Positions 7,634 through 16,958 of a stretch of 64,000 nucleotides of DNA are shown piece by piece. The notes under the pieces were generated by a model that was not told the origin of the DNA, searched no databases, and saw only the letters and a program-made list of their open reading frames with translations. Within the stretch, counting starts at the first letter, position 1. Every line of letters starts with the position of its first letter. A program made the translations under genes and the position numbers. The stretch lies in NCBI GenBank assembly GCA_001800315.1, contig MGVE01000010.1:25789-89788 (forward strand), in the 5' to 3' direction. This stretch comes from Elusimicrobia bacterium RIFOXYA2_FULL_47_53 (GTDB lineage: Bacteria > Elusimicrobiota > Endomicrobiia > Endomicrobiales > XYA2-FULL-47-53).

Positions 7634-8287
7634 ATGTCCAAACGCAGAATTCTCATTCTTTCAGTATTTATTGCCCTGGCTTCCGTTTCTCTTTTATCAA
7701 CCCAGTCAGGCTACTTTAAAAGGCTTTTTGAAAAATTCCGTTCAATAGAAGGCCGCCTTACGGTCGCTGATTTTGACAATGGCAGGAAATCAGACAATCT
7801 CGGCGGCGAAATAGGGCCCTGGGATAAAGACCCCGCCGACAAGACGCAGGGATGCCGGGTTGACTACTCCGTTGACAGCATGCCGGAGTACGGAAAATGC
7901 GTAAAGATCAACTATGATGTAGACTCGCCAAACGCGGCTTTTAACGGCTTCTACATGAAACTCGGCGGGCTTGACGCGAGCGCGTTTGAAAAATTTTCGT
8001 TCTGGATTAAAGGCGATCCGAAAAAATTCAAGATGGAGCTTAAAAACGATTCCGGAGAATCCGCCTCAACTTATATAACCGGCTGTAGCGCGGAATGGCA
8101 GCGCATGGAACTGCCGTTCTCATCGTTGAAGACACTCAAAAACAGGTCCGGACTTACTGAGCTGGTTATTGTCTTTGAAGACGACCATACCAGGCCCAAA
8201 ACCGGCTCGCTCTACCTTGACGAAGTTATTCTCGTTAAACCCGAAAAACCATCGGATGAGAAATCCGCCGAAAAGACGAAAAAATAA
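7634..8287 (+). CDS. Exported CIA30/CBM-like domain protein
   Basis: A 217-residue protein with an N-terminal signal anchor (residues about 5-22) and one beta-sandwich domain of the same type as the N-terminal domain of the glucoamylase at 3467. Shared features include the LTVADFDNG opening strand, FNGFYMKLGGLDAS, FEKFSFWIKGDP, SAEWQRMELPFSSL and LTELVIVFEDD. The C terminus is a lysine-rich tail. No lipobox cysteine is seen, so it is periplasmic or membrane-tethered. It likely binds a carbohydrate; it has no catalytic domain. It is one of only two plus-strand genes in the window and has its own promoter. Confidence 0.8.
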   Translation: MSKRRILILSVFIALASVSLLSTQSGYFKRLFEKFRSIEGRLTVADFDNGRKSDNLGGEIGPWDKDPADKTQGCRVDYSVDSMPEYGKCVKINYDVDSPNAAFNGFYMKLGGLDASAFEKFSFWIKGDPKKFKMELKNDSGESASTYITGCSAEWQRMELPFSSLKTLKNRSGLTELVIVFEDDHTRPKTGSLYLDEVILVKPEKPSDEKSAEKTKK

Positions 8288-8356
8288 ACGGCCGGGCATA
8301 GCCCTCAGTGCCGTTTTAAACTGCGCCGACGAAAACCTTATTCCAACCGGCTCAAA

Positions 8357-8725
8357 TTACTCCCCTGTTATTTTTTTAACCAAAGCGATCAATTTATCCA
8401 CTTCAAAGGGCTTGGAAACATAATAAGTGTTTTCCATGGCAGGCCCCTGCGAGCCGGGCGCGTCGCGCTGGATCATGCCGGATATAAACACAATCGGAAG
8501 TTTGCTTATTTTCTTATTGTTCTTAATTTCGTACGCCATAGACGCGCCGTCAAGCTCCGGCATATTAAAATCCGCTATCAGCAGGTCCGGGGTCTCGGCA
8601 TGCAGCTTGGCCATGGCCTCTTCGCCGTTTTTCGCCGATACCACCTGATATCCGTTTAACTCAAAAATATCGGTTAAAGATTCAAGAATATTCTCGTCGT
8701 CATCTGCGATTAATATTTTTTTCAC
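8357..8725 (-). CDS. Single-domain response regulator (CheY-like receiver)
   Basis: A 122-residue stand-alone receiver domain. The acidic triad D8-D9-D10, the phosphoacceptor D52 (LLIADFNMPELDG), the switch residue in FISG and the K in VSKPFEVDKL are all in place. There is no output domain and no histidine kinase in the window, so it acts by protein contact with a partner elsewhere. The start is a GTG preceded by AAGGAG. Confidence 0.93.
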   Translation of the reverse strand: MKKILIADDDENILESLTDIFELNGYQVVSAKNGEEAMAKLHAETPDLLIADFNMPELDGASMAYEIKNNKKISKLPIVFISGMIQRDAPGSQGPAMENTYYVSKPFEVDKLIALVKKITGE

Positions 8726-8824
8726 GGTTTCTCCTTAACTTCATCCGATCGGGTTTAATTCTACCAGAATTTTATACATATGACAAGCGGTTATTTAAGC
8801 CAGCGAATCCTCAGATAGCGCCCA

Positions 8825-8875
8825 GTCACCCTGAACGAAGCGAAGGGTCTCGTTTTTAATCCAACGACGAGATTC
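8825..8875 (+). repeat. Dispersed intergenic repeat, copy 2
   Basis: Opposite-orientation copy of 7456-7506. It is followed by CTCCCTGCGGGAGATCAGAATGAC, pieces of which recur near 18345 and 18755. The repeats resemble REP-type intergenic sequences. Confidence 0.7.
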
Positions 8876-8929
8876 TTCTCTCCCTGCGGGAGATCAGAAT
8901 GACGGCGCCGCCTTACCAGAAGATTAGGG

Positions 8930-9952
8930 TTAAGCGCTCAAAACACTTTGGGTGAAGAAATAATAGACAATAAAGGCCTTAAGCCTCTTCACAAGACTGA
9001 TCCTTCCGAAAGCCTCGGCGCTTATCCTGTTAAAATGCTGGAACGCCGCGGGCATATAAATCTTTTTATCCGAAGCGCCGCTTAGGGCAAAGAGTTTTTC
9101 GCTTTCATTGTAAGGGACAAGAGAATCAAAATAATTATGTATAAAAATTGTCCTGGCCTTTATATTCTTAATCCTTTTATCAACCGCCATATATTCAACC
9201 CACTCGCGGCAATATCCGGGCAGTTCCGAATAGTACTTGTCAAACTTGATATAGTCAATGTTTCTGAGAAACCGGAATGTCTTTATTTCAGCGGCGCTTA
9301 GCCCCGAAGGGTCGCCCTTTATTACGGCTTTAAGGATACGCTCTCTCCTGCCGGACGGATAAGGCAAATACCAGTATTTCTGAGCGAGATAGTGCCCTTT
9401 AACAACCGCATCCGGCTCCGAGTACATCAGCTTATCCCCGGCTTTATAATAGCCGGCCAGGTTAAACAGAGTCATGTCCAGAAGGCTTGAGTAGCTGCCC
9501 CAGAATATAAAAAAATCAACCTTTTTAAGCAGTTTTTCGTCAGACTCGCAGGCCGCGGCCAATACCCCGTTAGAGTAGCAAAAAGACATAACTCCTTTTC
9601 TTTTATCCGGAAAAAGTTCGTTAAATCTTTGGAGAGCTCCGCGCGCCTCTCCCACCTCGTCATGCCCGATTTGAAATTGTGAAAGGCCTTTATTAAGAGG
9701 CACAAAAACCACAAAACCCGTCTTAGAAAGTATCTCCGCGAAATTTACAAGTTCCGGGTCGTTTTTCCCCGCCTCTATCATTCCGTGAAGAAGAAAAATC
9801 GCCTTGCCGTTTTCATCGGAGCTGTCGGCCGGCCTGTACAGGTCATAAGAAATACCCGGCTCGTTAAAAACCTGTTTAATAACGGGCTTTTTTATATAGT
9901 CGGCATTGAAAAGCACGGACAGCATAACCAGCAAAGCAGTTAAATATGTCAT
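8930..9952 (-). CDS. Alpha/beta-hydrolase-fold protein, exported or membrane-anchored
   Basis: A 340-residue protein with a hydrophobic N terminus (signal peptide or anchor). The hydrolase fold is marked by FLLHGM at residues 53-58 (oxyanion strand-loop), a nucleophile elbow FCYSNG with S127 as likely nucleophile (the first glycine of the usual GxSxG is replaced), HNYFDSLVPYNES supplying the acid and FQHFN the histidine near the end. The substrate cannot be predicted. It overlaps the upstream cyclic-nucleotide-binding gene by four bases. Confidence 0.75.
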   Translation of the reverse strand: MTYLTALLVMLSVLFNADYIKKPVIKQVFNEPGISYDLYRPADSSDENGKAIFLLHGMIEAGKNDPELVNFAEILSKTGFVVFVPLNKGLSQFQIGHDEVGEARGALQRFNELFPDKRKGVMSFCYSNGVLAAACESDEKLLKKVDFFIFWGSYSSLLDMTLFNLAGYYKAGDKLMYSEPDAVVKGHYLAQKYWYLPYPSGRRERILKAVIKGDPSGLSAAEIKTFRFLRNIDYIKFDKYYSELPGYCREWVEYMAVDKRIKNIKARTIFIHNYFDSLVPYNESEKLFALSGASDKKIYMPAAFQHFNRISAEAFGRISLVKRLKAFIVYYFFTQSVLSA

Positions 9953-10407
9953 TTTATCGCGGAACCGGCGTTCCCTGACCTTTCCTGCGCGACCTGCCGC
10001 ACCTTCCGCAGCACTTCGGGGCTGTCTTCCAATACTTTGTTAAAATCGTTTCTGTTAATGATAAAAAACTCCGACGGCTCTGCCGCCACAACGGTGGCCG
10101 AGGTCGGAGTATCGTAAATCAAAGACATTTCGCCGAAAAAATCGCCCGCGGAGAGATTGTTCAGTTTTTGCTTTGAAAACCACCCCTTTTTCCTGTAAAC
10201 CAGGCAGCCGCCTGACTTAATGACAAAAAGAGATTTTCCCTCCCGGCCCTCTTTTATCAGCTTTCTGCCCCTGGGAGCCGTTATTTTGGCGAACTGCTCA
10301 ATGACCCGGTCCATATTTTTAATGGGTATTGAAGCGAAAAAGTTAATTTTCTTCAGCGCCGAGAAAAGCTGTTTAAGTTCATCCTCCGCGAGAGCTCTCT
10401 TTTCCAT
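9949..10407 (-). CDS. Cyclic-nucleotide-binding (Crp-like sensor) domain protein
   Basis: A 152-residue protein that is nearly all cNMP-binding beta-barrel: FASIPIKNMDRVIEQF, GREGKSLFVIKSGGCLVY, LSAGDFFGEMSLIYDTPTSATVVA and FFIINRNDF. The phosphate-binding cassette FGEMSLIYDTPTSAT is close to that of CRP. There is no helix-turn-helix, so it is not a DNA-binding regulator on its own. It is coupled to the alpha/beta hydrolase gene downstream and lies 11 bases after Tex. It may give nucleotide control over a partner; the ligand is uncertain. Confidence 0.88.
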   Translation of the reverse strand: MEKRALAEDELKQLFSALKKINFFASIPIKNMDRVIEQFAKITAPRGRKLIKEGREGKSLFVIKSGGCLVYRKKGWFSKQKLNNLSAGDFFGEMSLIYDTPTSATVVAAEPSEFFIINRNDFNKVLEDSPEVLRKVRQVAQERSGNAGSAIK

Positions 10408-10418
10408 TTAACCCCTTT

Positions 10419-12692
10419 TCACAGCTCTTCCGGTCCGCCCATAAAGCTGCCTATTTTAAAACCGTCAAAGTTATTTACATGTTTCTTCCCGCCGGCCTGC
10501 TGCTTGGCGGTTCCCGGCTTTACATCGGGAGCTTTTCCTCCGGAAATTCTGCGAAGGGAGATCCTTTTTAGTTCGGCGTCCACTTCAAGAACCTCAACAG
10601 AAAGAGTATCGCCCACGGCGACAATTTCATAGGGATTTTTTATAAACGCGTCGCATAGCTGGGAAATGTGAATAAGCCCGTCCTGATGCACCCCGATATC
10701 CACAAATACTCCGAAATTCGCGACATTTGTGACCGTGCCCTTGAGCACCATGCCAGTCGCGAGGTCCTCTATCTCATTGATGGTCTCAGAGAATTCAACA
10801 TTCTTAAACTCCGTCCTCGGATCCAGGCCGGGCTTTCTTAATTCCTTTACGATGTCCTGAAGGGTTAAGAGGCCTTTTTCCGCCGTTACATATTTTTCCA
10901 GGTTAATTGAGTCTATTAATTTGGCGTTGCCTATCATTTCTTTTACGGAAACACCCAGATCGGCAGCCATTTTTTCAACTATGGGATAAGACTCCGGATG
11001 AATAGTGGAATTGTCCAATGGATTTGAAGAGTTCCTGACTTTAAGGAAGCCCGCGCACTGCTCAAACACCTTATCGCCCAGCTTCGGAACTTTTCTGAGC
11101 TCCTGTCTTTCGGTAAATTTACCGTTATCGCTGCGGAACTTAACGACATTCTCGGCGATAGCCGGCCCTATGCCAGAAACATAGCTCAAAAGCGCCGTGG
11201 AAGCGGTATTAAGATCCACCCCCACGAAGTTCACGCAGGATTCAACCGTCAGGTCCAGCGAGCGTTTGAGCTCTTTTTGGTTAACATCATGCTGGTACTG
11301 TCCCACGCCAATTGCTTTGGGGTCAATTTTCACAAGTTCGGCAAGCGGATCCTGCAGCCTGTGCGCTATGCTGATAGCGCCTCTGGCTGTGACATCCAGG
11401 TCGGGGTACTCCGCGCCGGCAAGCTCGGAAGCCGAGTAAACGGAAGCTCCCGCTTCGCTGACAATAACACAATCAATATTTTTCTTGTGTTTCTTCAAAA
11501 GCTCTTTAACAAAATGATACGCCTCTTTTGAAGCGGTTCCGTTGCCTATGGCGATCAGCTGCGGCTCGTATTCATCTATCAGGTCCATCATTACCGCCTC
11601 CGAGCCGAGATAATCGTTTTCGGGAGGCGTGGGATAAATGGCGTGAAATTCCTTGAAATCGCCTTTTTCATCCACTACCGCTATTTTGCATCCGGTCCTG
11701 TAGCCGGGGTCAACGCCTATCGTAATTTTTGAACCGGCCGGAGGGGCCAAAAGGAGATTTCTCAGGTTCTTGGAGAATACGCTTATCGCCTCTTCTTCGG
11801 CCCGCTGAACGGCCTTCATGAAAACCTCAACCTGTATTGAAAGCGCTATAAGCCTGTTGTAGGCGTCGGCGCAGGCGTCTTCCAGCTCAATTTTGAAAAG
11901 CAGAGGCCTGTTTTTTATGACCGTCATTTTGATGGTCGCGACTATGTACTCGTCGTCAACTATAACTTTCCACTGCAAAACCTCTTCCTTAGCTCCCCGG
12001 CGTATAGCCAGGATGCGGTGCGAAGGCGCGTTTTTAATAAGCTCCGAGGTGTTGTAATAGGTGCTGTATTTTGTTTTAACCTCGGCAAACTCTTTTTTCG
12101 CGGTTGATTTAACGGTCCCGTTGTCGGAGATATATTTTCTTACCCAGCCCCTTATAAGAGGGTTGTCTGAAATGCGCTCGGCTATTATGTCTTTTGCCCC
12201 GTCAATCGCGTCTTTTTCTTTTTCAACGCCTTTTTCTTTATTGATAAAAGGCGCCACCAGTTCTTCTTTTGTTTTTCCGCCTGAGGCCTGAGCGGACAGC
12301 ATTAAATCGGCCAGAGGCTCCAACCCCTTCTCTTTGGCGACCGCGGCCCTTGTTTTTATCTTGATTTTGTAAGGCAGGTACATATCCTCAAGCGCGACCT
12401 TATCGGTGCACTCAAGGATTTTTTTATTAAGCTCAGGTGTCATCTTTTTCTGGTTTTCAATACTTTTAATAATCGCGGCCTTTCTGGCCTCAAGCTCGCG
12501 GTAATACTCCAGCCTGTCGGAAATCGTGCGGATAACCGTTTCGTCCATGCCGCCGGTTTTCTCTTTTCTGTAACGGGCTATAAACGGTATTGTGGCGCCG
12601 CTCTCAAGAAGCATTATGGTGTTCACGACAGGCTCCAGCGGCAGCCCCACATCTTTTTGTATGCTGTTGACTACGAAATACACTCCTTCCAT
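10419..12692 (-). CDS. tex: Tex-family S1 RNA-binding protein
   Basis: A 757-residue Tex protein, close to the usual length. In order: the N-terminal helical/HTH region (VNTIMLLESGATIPFIARYRKEKTGG), the YqgF/RuvC-like domain beginning at ITIGVDPGYRTGCKIAVVDE near residue 322, the helix-hairpin-helix region (SYVSGIGPAIAENVV) near 505, and a C-terminal S1 domain (GMVLKGTVTNVANFGVFVDIG, then HQDGLIHISQL) near 650-720, followed by a basic tail. Tex binds nucleic acid and affects transcription in many bacteria; its precise role varies. The ATG follows GGGAGAGGAA. Confidence 0.96.
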   Translation of the reverse strand: MEGVYFVVNSIQKDVGLPLEPVVNTIMLLESGATIPFIARYRKEKTGGMDETVIRTISDRLEYYRELEARKAAIIKSIENQKKMTPELNKKILECTDKVALEDMYLPYKIKIKTRAAVAKEKGLEPLADLMLSAQASGGKTKEELVAPFINKEKGVEKEKDAIDGAKDIIAERISDNPLIRGWVRKYISDNGTVKSTAKKEFAEVKTKYSTYYNTSELIKNAPSHRILAIRRGAKEEVLQWKVIVDDEYIVATIKMTVIKNRPLLFKIELEDACADAYNRLIALSIQVEVFMKAVQRAEEEAISVFSKNLRNLLLAPPAGSKITIGVDPGYRTGCKIAVVDEKGDFKEFHAIYPTPPENDYLGSEAVMMDLIDEYEPQLIAIGNGTASKEAYHFVKELLKKHKKNIDCVIVSEAGASVYSASELAGAEYPDLDVTARGAISIAHRLQDPLAELVKIDPKAIGVGQYQHDVNQKELKRSLDLTVESCVNFVGVDLNTASTALLSYVSGIGPAIAENVVKFRSDNGKFTERQELRKVPKLGDKVFEQCAGFLKVRNSSNPLDNSTIHPESYPIVEKMAADLGVSVKEMIGNAKLIDSINLEKYVTAEKGLLTLQDIVKELRKPGLDPRTEFKNVEFSETINEIEDLATGMVLKGTVTNVANFGVFVDIGVHQDGLIHISQLCDAFIKNPYEIVAVGDTLSVEVLEVDAELKRISLRRISGGKAPDVKPGTAKQQAGGKKHVNNFDGFKIGSFMGGPEEL

Positions 12693-12811
12693 TTCCTCTC
12701 CCTGTAAACCTTATTATTTTATTATTGCGTCGTTTGCCCGCGAACATATAACAAGCCGCGATAAAAACCGCGGCCGCGTAAATCAAAAGAAAGCCTGCCT
12801 ATTCCTCAAAG

Positions 12812-13930
12812 CTATTGTTTATCAGCGCCGCTTTTTCTATTGCCAAAAGCCAGATGGCCCTGAAATTCAACAAGATAGATGTTTAAGATCGTAAGAAATA
12901 TCGCGGCTATCAGCGGCCCGATTATAAAACCCGCCGGCCCGAACATCACTATACCGCCCAAAGTTGAGAAGAAAACGATAAGATCGTGCATTCCAGAGTG
13001 CATTCCAACGATCCTGGGGCGGAGAAAATTATCAATCAGGGACACAACAAAAACGCTTAAAAGTATTATCGCTATGCCGTGAAAGGTGTCACCCAGGATT
13101 ATCTGAACGACTCCCGTTGGAATAAGCACGGCTCCGGGCCCGACAAAAGGAATCAGGGCAAAAACAAACATTACAATACCCCAGAGCATCCAGGCGTCTA
13201 TACCGAAAATAAGGAGGATCATGGTGCCGAGAAAACTCTGGATGAGAGCGACCAGAAGGGTACCCTTAACAGTCGCGCTGGATATCGCGGCAAACTTGTT
13301 GACTATCAGGTCCTTGTGCTCGGAGCTTAAAGGGACAACAGACCTGATCTTACCGATTATTTTCTGGCCGTCCCTCAAAAGATAAAATATTGAAAAGAGA
13401 ATTATAAAAAGATCTATTATTCCGCGAAGCGTGGCCCTTGATGTAGTTTTTATTACAGACGCCACAGTATTAGCGAGATTTTTGACGGCATCGTGAACAA
13501 TGGCATTGAGGTCTATTCTGCCTATATCAAGCCACCTGCCTACCTGAGTGCTTTTAATCTGGCCTATTATGCCGGTTTCTCCCCGCTGTGCCAGTTCCCT
13601 TAACCTGGGCTCAGCCGTCTGAAAAAGGTCTACGGCCTGAGATAAGACTATTTTAAATATTATAAATACCGGTATAAAGACGACTATCAGTACAATAAGA
13701 CAGCTGAAAAATGCCGCCACGCCGCGCCGGTTTCCGAAAAGTTTTAAGAGCAGTTCAAAGACAGGGAAAATTATCGTGGCAAAAACGGCGGCAAGAATTA
13801 TCTCAATAATAAAAATCCTGATGACGCCTAAAAAAGCCGCTAGGGAAAGCATAAAAGCTATGAGGAGGAAATATTTAGCAAATCTGCGGTCATCCGCTGT
13901 CACTTCGTTCTTGCTGGTTTCATTAGTCAT
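12812..13930 (-). CDS. AI-2E family transporter (PerM/TqsA type)
   Basis: A 372-residue membrane protein with about eight hydrophobic segments and the family signatures: FATIIFPVFELLLK near the start, LFIILFSIFYLLRDGQKI in the middle, LIFGIDAWMLWGIVMFVFALIPFVGP and NFLRPRIVGMHSGMHDLIVFFSTLGG near the C terminus. The family exports or imports diverse small molecules (AI-2, ions), so the substrate is not fixed by sequence. It starts after CCGGAGA and stands alone between the aldo/keto reductase operon and Tex. Confidence 0.92.
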   Translation of the reverse strand: MTNETSKNEVTADDRRFAKYFLLIAFMLSLAAFLGVIRIFIIEIILAAVFATIIFPVFELLLKLFGNRRGVAAFFSCLIVLIVVFIPVFIIFKIVLSQAVDLFQTAEPRLRELAQRGETGIIGQIKSTQVGRWLDIGRIDLNAIVHDAVKNLANTVASVIKTTSRATLRGIIDLFIILFSIFYLLRDGQKIIGKIRSVVPLSSEHKDLIVNKFAAISSATVKGTLLVALIQSFLGTMILLIFGIDAWMLWGIVMFVFALIPFVGPGAVLIPTGVVQIILGDTFHGIAIILLSVFVVSLIDNFLRPRIVGMHSGMHDLIVFFSTLGGIVMFGPAGFIIGPLIAAIFLTILNIYLVEFQGHLAFGNRKSGADKQ

Positions 13931-14048
13931 ATTATCTCCGGTGGTTCATTGAGTTTAAATATCCTACCCATTTGGCCGCATTTTGTCAACACTGCCGCCG
14001 TGCTGAGTGATTTTGGCGTTAAATCTTCGGCCCGCGCCGGCCTTCCGG

Positions 14049-14945
14049 CTAAACGCCGGCAAGATTTTCGGATAGTTGTTGCGGGCTTCTCGCGCCGACA
14101 ATCGCGCAGGAGATATTTTCGTTTTTCAAGGCCCAGGTGAGCGCGTAGGCCGCCGGAGTTTGTCCGGCAGATCTCGCCTCGGCAATAAAATCCCTCAGCC
14201 TCGGAGCGCAGTCGTCAATATTTTTATCACAAAAAAAATCGTCCCGTTTTCTGTGGTCGTCCATAGGGAGGCCGAGTACCCTGTCTTTTGTCATACAACC
14301 CGAGAGGAAACCCTTTTTCAGCACGCCGTAGGCAAGCACAGCTATGCCGTTCTTTTTGCAAAAATGCAGAAGTTCGCTCTCAATCTCTCTCTCCAGATAA
14401 TTATAGGGAAGCTGAATGGAAACAGGCAGGCCCAGAGGTATTACGCGCTTAAGCTGATCCACGCTGAAATTACAGACTCCGGCGTTTTTTATCTTTCCCT
14501 CGGCTTTCAAGCCAAGAAGCGCCGACCAGCCCTCTTCTATGGCGCTCTCAGGCAATGGCCAGTGAATCTGGTAAAGGTCAATAGCCTCAACTCTAAGCCT
14601 TCTGAGGCTTTCCTCTGCCTCGCGCCTTATGCTGGCGGAAGTTAATTTTTTATCTATCCTTCTTTTCTCGTCCCATAGAAGGCCGCACTTGGTAGCGATA
14701 AAAGGTTTGACGCTCAAATCCTTTACCACCCCGCCAATGACTTCCTCGGAATGGCCGAAACCGTAGAGAGGAGCGGTATCAATCCAGTTAACCCCAAGTT
14801 CCATCGCCCGGCCTATGGTGGCCGCCGACAATTTATCGTCCTGCGGACCCCAGGAATAACGCCAGCCTCCTCCGCCAAAGGCCCAGCTGCCAAGCCCCGC
14901 GCGAGAAAATTCAAGTCCGTCTCTGCCAATCTTAACTATATTCAT
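14049..14945 (-). CDS. Aldo/keto reductase
   Basis: A 298-residue NADPH-dependent aldo/keto reductase. The catalytic tetrad is visible: D and Y in NWIDTAPLYGFGHSEEV, K in PFIATKCGL and H in YQIHWPLP. The C-terminal NADP-binding region (GARSPQQLSENLAG) is typical. The ATG at 14945 was chosen because it lies six bases after the stop of the upstream fusion gene and gives the family-standard start (IVKIGRDGLEFSRAGLG); an earlier start would overlap the upstream gene. It is the last gene of a four-gene coupled operon beginning at 18235. Confidence 0.92.
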   Translation of the reverse strand: MNIVKIGRDGLEFSRAGLGSWAFGGGGWRYSWGPQDDKLSAATIGRAMELGVNWIDTAPLYGFGHSEEVIGGVVKDLSVKPFIATKCGLLWDEKRRIDKKLTSASIRREAEESLRRLRVEAIDLYQIHWPLPESAIEEGWSALLGLKAEGKIKNAGVCNFSVDQLKRVIPLGLPVSIQLPYNYLEREIESELLHFCKKNGIAVLAYGVLKKGFLSGCMTKDRVLGLPMDDHRKRDDFFCDKNIDDCAPRLRDFIAEARSAGQTPAAYALTWALKNENISCAIVGARSPQQLSENLAGV

Positions 14946-14950
14946 ATAAT

Positions 14951-16957
14951 TTACCAGTACCAGTGCGAGGCGCCGGTGTTTAAAACTTCCTTCCACATTG
15001 CCGTTGGTTCCATGCAGAGGTAAACCCGCGCGCCGCTGGCGCCTTTGTTGATCCAGGATGACATCTTTTTATAAATCTCAGCCCTTAATGCGGTGTGGTA
15101 TCTTATTTTTTTATCAAAACCCGCGAGCATCTCATCGTAGAGAAAAGCCGCGCCGGGGAAACGCTTCTCGGCCGCCGCTTTTAAAGACCTGTGAAACCGC
15201 AGAGTTCCCAGGCTTATCCATTCAATTCTCGGCACCGCCTCAAGCATCATGTCAACAACTTCCCTGTATTCTTTTTCCCAGGAGGGAAAATATATTATCG
15301 GATCAAAATGAAAACCAATTTTATAACCGGCCTCAAAGCATTTTTTCGCGGCGGCGAGCCTCTTCTCCAGAGAAGCGGAGCCCAGCTCGTTATCTTTTAC
15401 AACGGAGCCCGGATTTAAAGACCACGAAACCACGGTTTTACCATTATGCTCCAGGCCGATAAGGTTTGACACATTATCGCTTTTTGTTTTTAGCTCAAAC
15501 AAAACATTTTTTGCGCTGAAATATGGCACAAGGCGTTTGGAATACCCGGTTATATGGTCAAGCGCGAGCGAATCGGTAAACTCTCCGGTGCCGATTCTTA
15601 ACAGCCGCTCCGCCTGTCCCAAAAGGTATTCGTCAAATTTTTCAACAAAATCTTCAACATTTGAGTCAATTACTATGCCGGGGCTGTTGGTGTAATGCTG
15701 AAGGTAGCAATAACTGCAGTCATACGGACAGCCAAACCCCAAATTAATGACATGGTAATCGCAGCAGACCGCGCCTTTTGTACAGGGACAGGCCTTAGCA
15801 AAATCCCATTTTTGCTCCGCCACAAAAAGCTCTCTTTTCCCAAGGCCCGGAGCAGCCCTTCCGGCAGACCGGTAATCCTTCAGGCTTGCAATCTGCTCGC
15901 ACGGCACATCGGGATAAAGCCGCCTGACATTTTCCGCCAGGAGGCTTCCTGCCGAAGCATTTTCAATAAATATCCTTTCCGGATAAAAAGCTCCCCGGTG
16001 TTTTATTTCATCTGTCGCCGCCTCTTCTAATTTCGGGAAGAATACCGAAAACTCCTCCAAAGCGTGAGTCACGGGATACCTTCTCTTTATCAGATACTGC
16101 TTTATCTTTGAAAATTTGTCCAGAAACCCCAGTTCCCTCTCACCGATCGCGCGGGCAATTTCCCCCTCCGACAAGATATCCTCAGCCGGTTTACCCTCGC
16201 GTTTTGATATTTCAAAGACAAGCCTGGATAATTCATTTAATTTGTTAACTCCGAGCTTAAGCCCGGTTTTTTCAAGAACCAGCTCGCGCAAAGGCTGCTT
16301 TGCGCCGCCTGACAAAAAATCAAGGGAGGTTTTTACCGCCCTGTCGCGGGCAATAATAATTTTCTCTCTGTCAGCCGCGGAATGCTTTCCGTCAAAAGGT
16401 TTGACGAACGGCTGGTCGGTCACATACAAAACTGCCGCTGCCGCCATCCCAAGCCGCTTTGCCTCGGCATAAAAGTAAAACAGCTCAAGATCCAGCGCTC
16501 CGACGCCTTTACCGGAGAGATTGCTAACCAGTTCCCTGCTCTCGTTCTCCACGGAATCAACACTGCAGACCGCGGGCTTTGAAATATTTATGCCGTTTGC
16601 AGTAAAATATTTCTCAAGCTCCTTAAAATACTTCTCTTCCGGTTCCGTGCTCTGCTCTTTCAGATTTTGAGCCCGGGACGGCAGCGCTATTGCGCCTATT
16701 TCCAGCCCTCCTATGGCGCCGCAACTTCCGAGAAAAAGCAATTTCTTGACCCCGGAGGCTTTAGCCAGAGCCATGGCGCTTTTAACAGCTTTCTCGCCGA
16801 TACCGCAGCGTATTACGGCCATCCTGCCGCTATGCAAAACTCTTAAACCGTAAAGGTCAAGGGATCTGCTCCCGGGAAGATGCTGAGAAAAATACCGTTC
16901 AGGCAAAAAGGGAGTTATTATTACTTCGGAAGCTGAGAAACCTGTGTTTGATGGCAT
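14951..16957 (-). CDS. Nucleoside phosphorylase fused to spore-photoproduct-lyase-like radical SAM domain
   Basis: About 668 residues. Residues 1-225 are a PNP/MTAN-type nucleoside phosphorylase-nucleosidase: CGIGEKAVKSAMALA, LFLGSCGAIGGLEIGAIALP, ALDLELFYFYAEAK (purine-site Glu) and TDQP (catalytic-type Asp). A helical linker follows (about 230-340). Residues about 385-640 are a SplB-like radical SAM domain: CPCTKGAVCCDYHVINLGFG, then the cluster motif CPYDCSYCYLQ near 409, and GTGEFTDSLALDH. SplB repairs spore photoproduct in DNA, yet there is no sporulation here. The fused nucleosidase could remove 5'-deoxyadenosine or process the product. The start at 16957 sits one base after the upstream stop; an ATG at 17002 is an alternative. 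Confidence 0.88.
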   Translation of the reverse strand: MPSNTGFSASEVIITPFLPERYFSQHLPGSRSLDLYGLRVLHSGRMAVIRCGIGEKAVKSAMALAKASGVKKLLFLGSCGAIGGLEIGAIALPSRAQNLKEQSTEPEEKYFKELEKYFTANGINISKPAVCSVDSVENESRELVSNLSGKGVGALDLELFYFYAEAKRLGMAAAAVLYVTDQPFVKPFDGKHSAADREKIIIARDRAVKTSLDFLSGGAKQPLRELVLEKTGLKLGVNKLNELSRLVFEISKREGKPAEDILSEGEIARAIGERELGFLDKFSKIKQYLIKRRYPVTHALEEFSVFFPKLEEAATDEIKHRGAFYPERIFIENASAGSLLAENVRRLYPDVPCEQIASLKDYRSAGRAAPGLGKRELFVAEQKWDFAKACPCTKGAVCCDYHVINLGFGCPYDCSYCYLQHYTNSPGIVIDSNVEDFVEKFDEYLLGQAERLLRIGTGEFTDSLALDHITGYSKRLVPYFSAKNVLFELKTKSDNVSNLIGLEHNGKTVVSWSLNPGSVVKDNELGSASLEKRLAAAKKCFEAGYKIGFHFDPIIYFPSWEKEYREVVDMMLEAVPRIEWISLGTLRFHRSLKAAAEKRFPGAAFLYDEMLAGFDKKIRYHTALRAEIYKKMSSWINKGASGARVYLCMEPTAMWKEVLNTGASHWYW

Positions 16958-16958
16958 T

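Noticed and set aside
12693..12811. Hairpin GCCGCG/CGCGGC between the AI-2E transporter and Tex as a terminator
   Set aside because: The stem is not followed by a T-run on either strand, so it is not counted as a rho-independent terminator.
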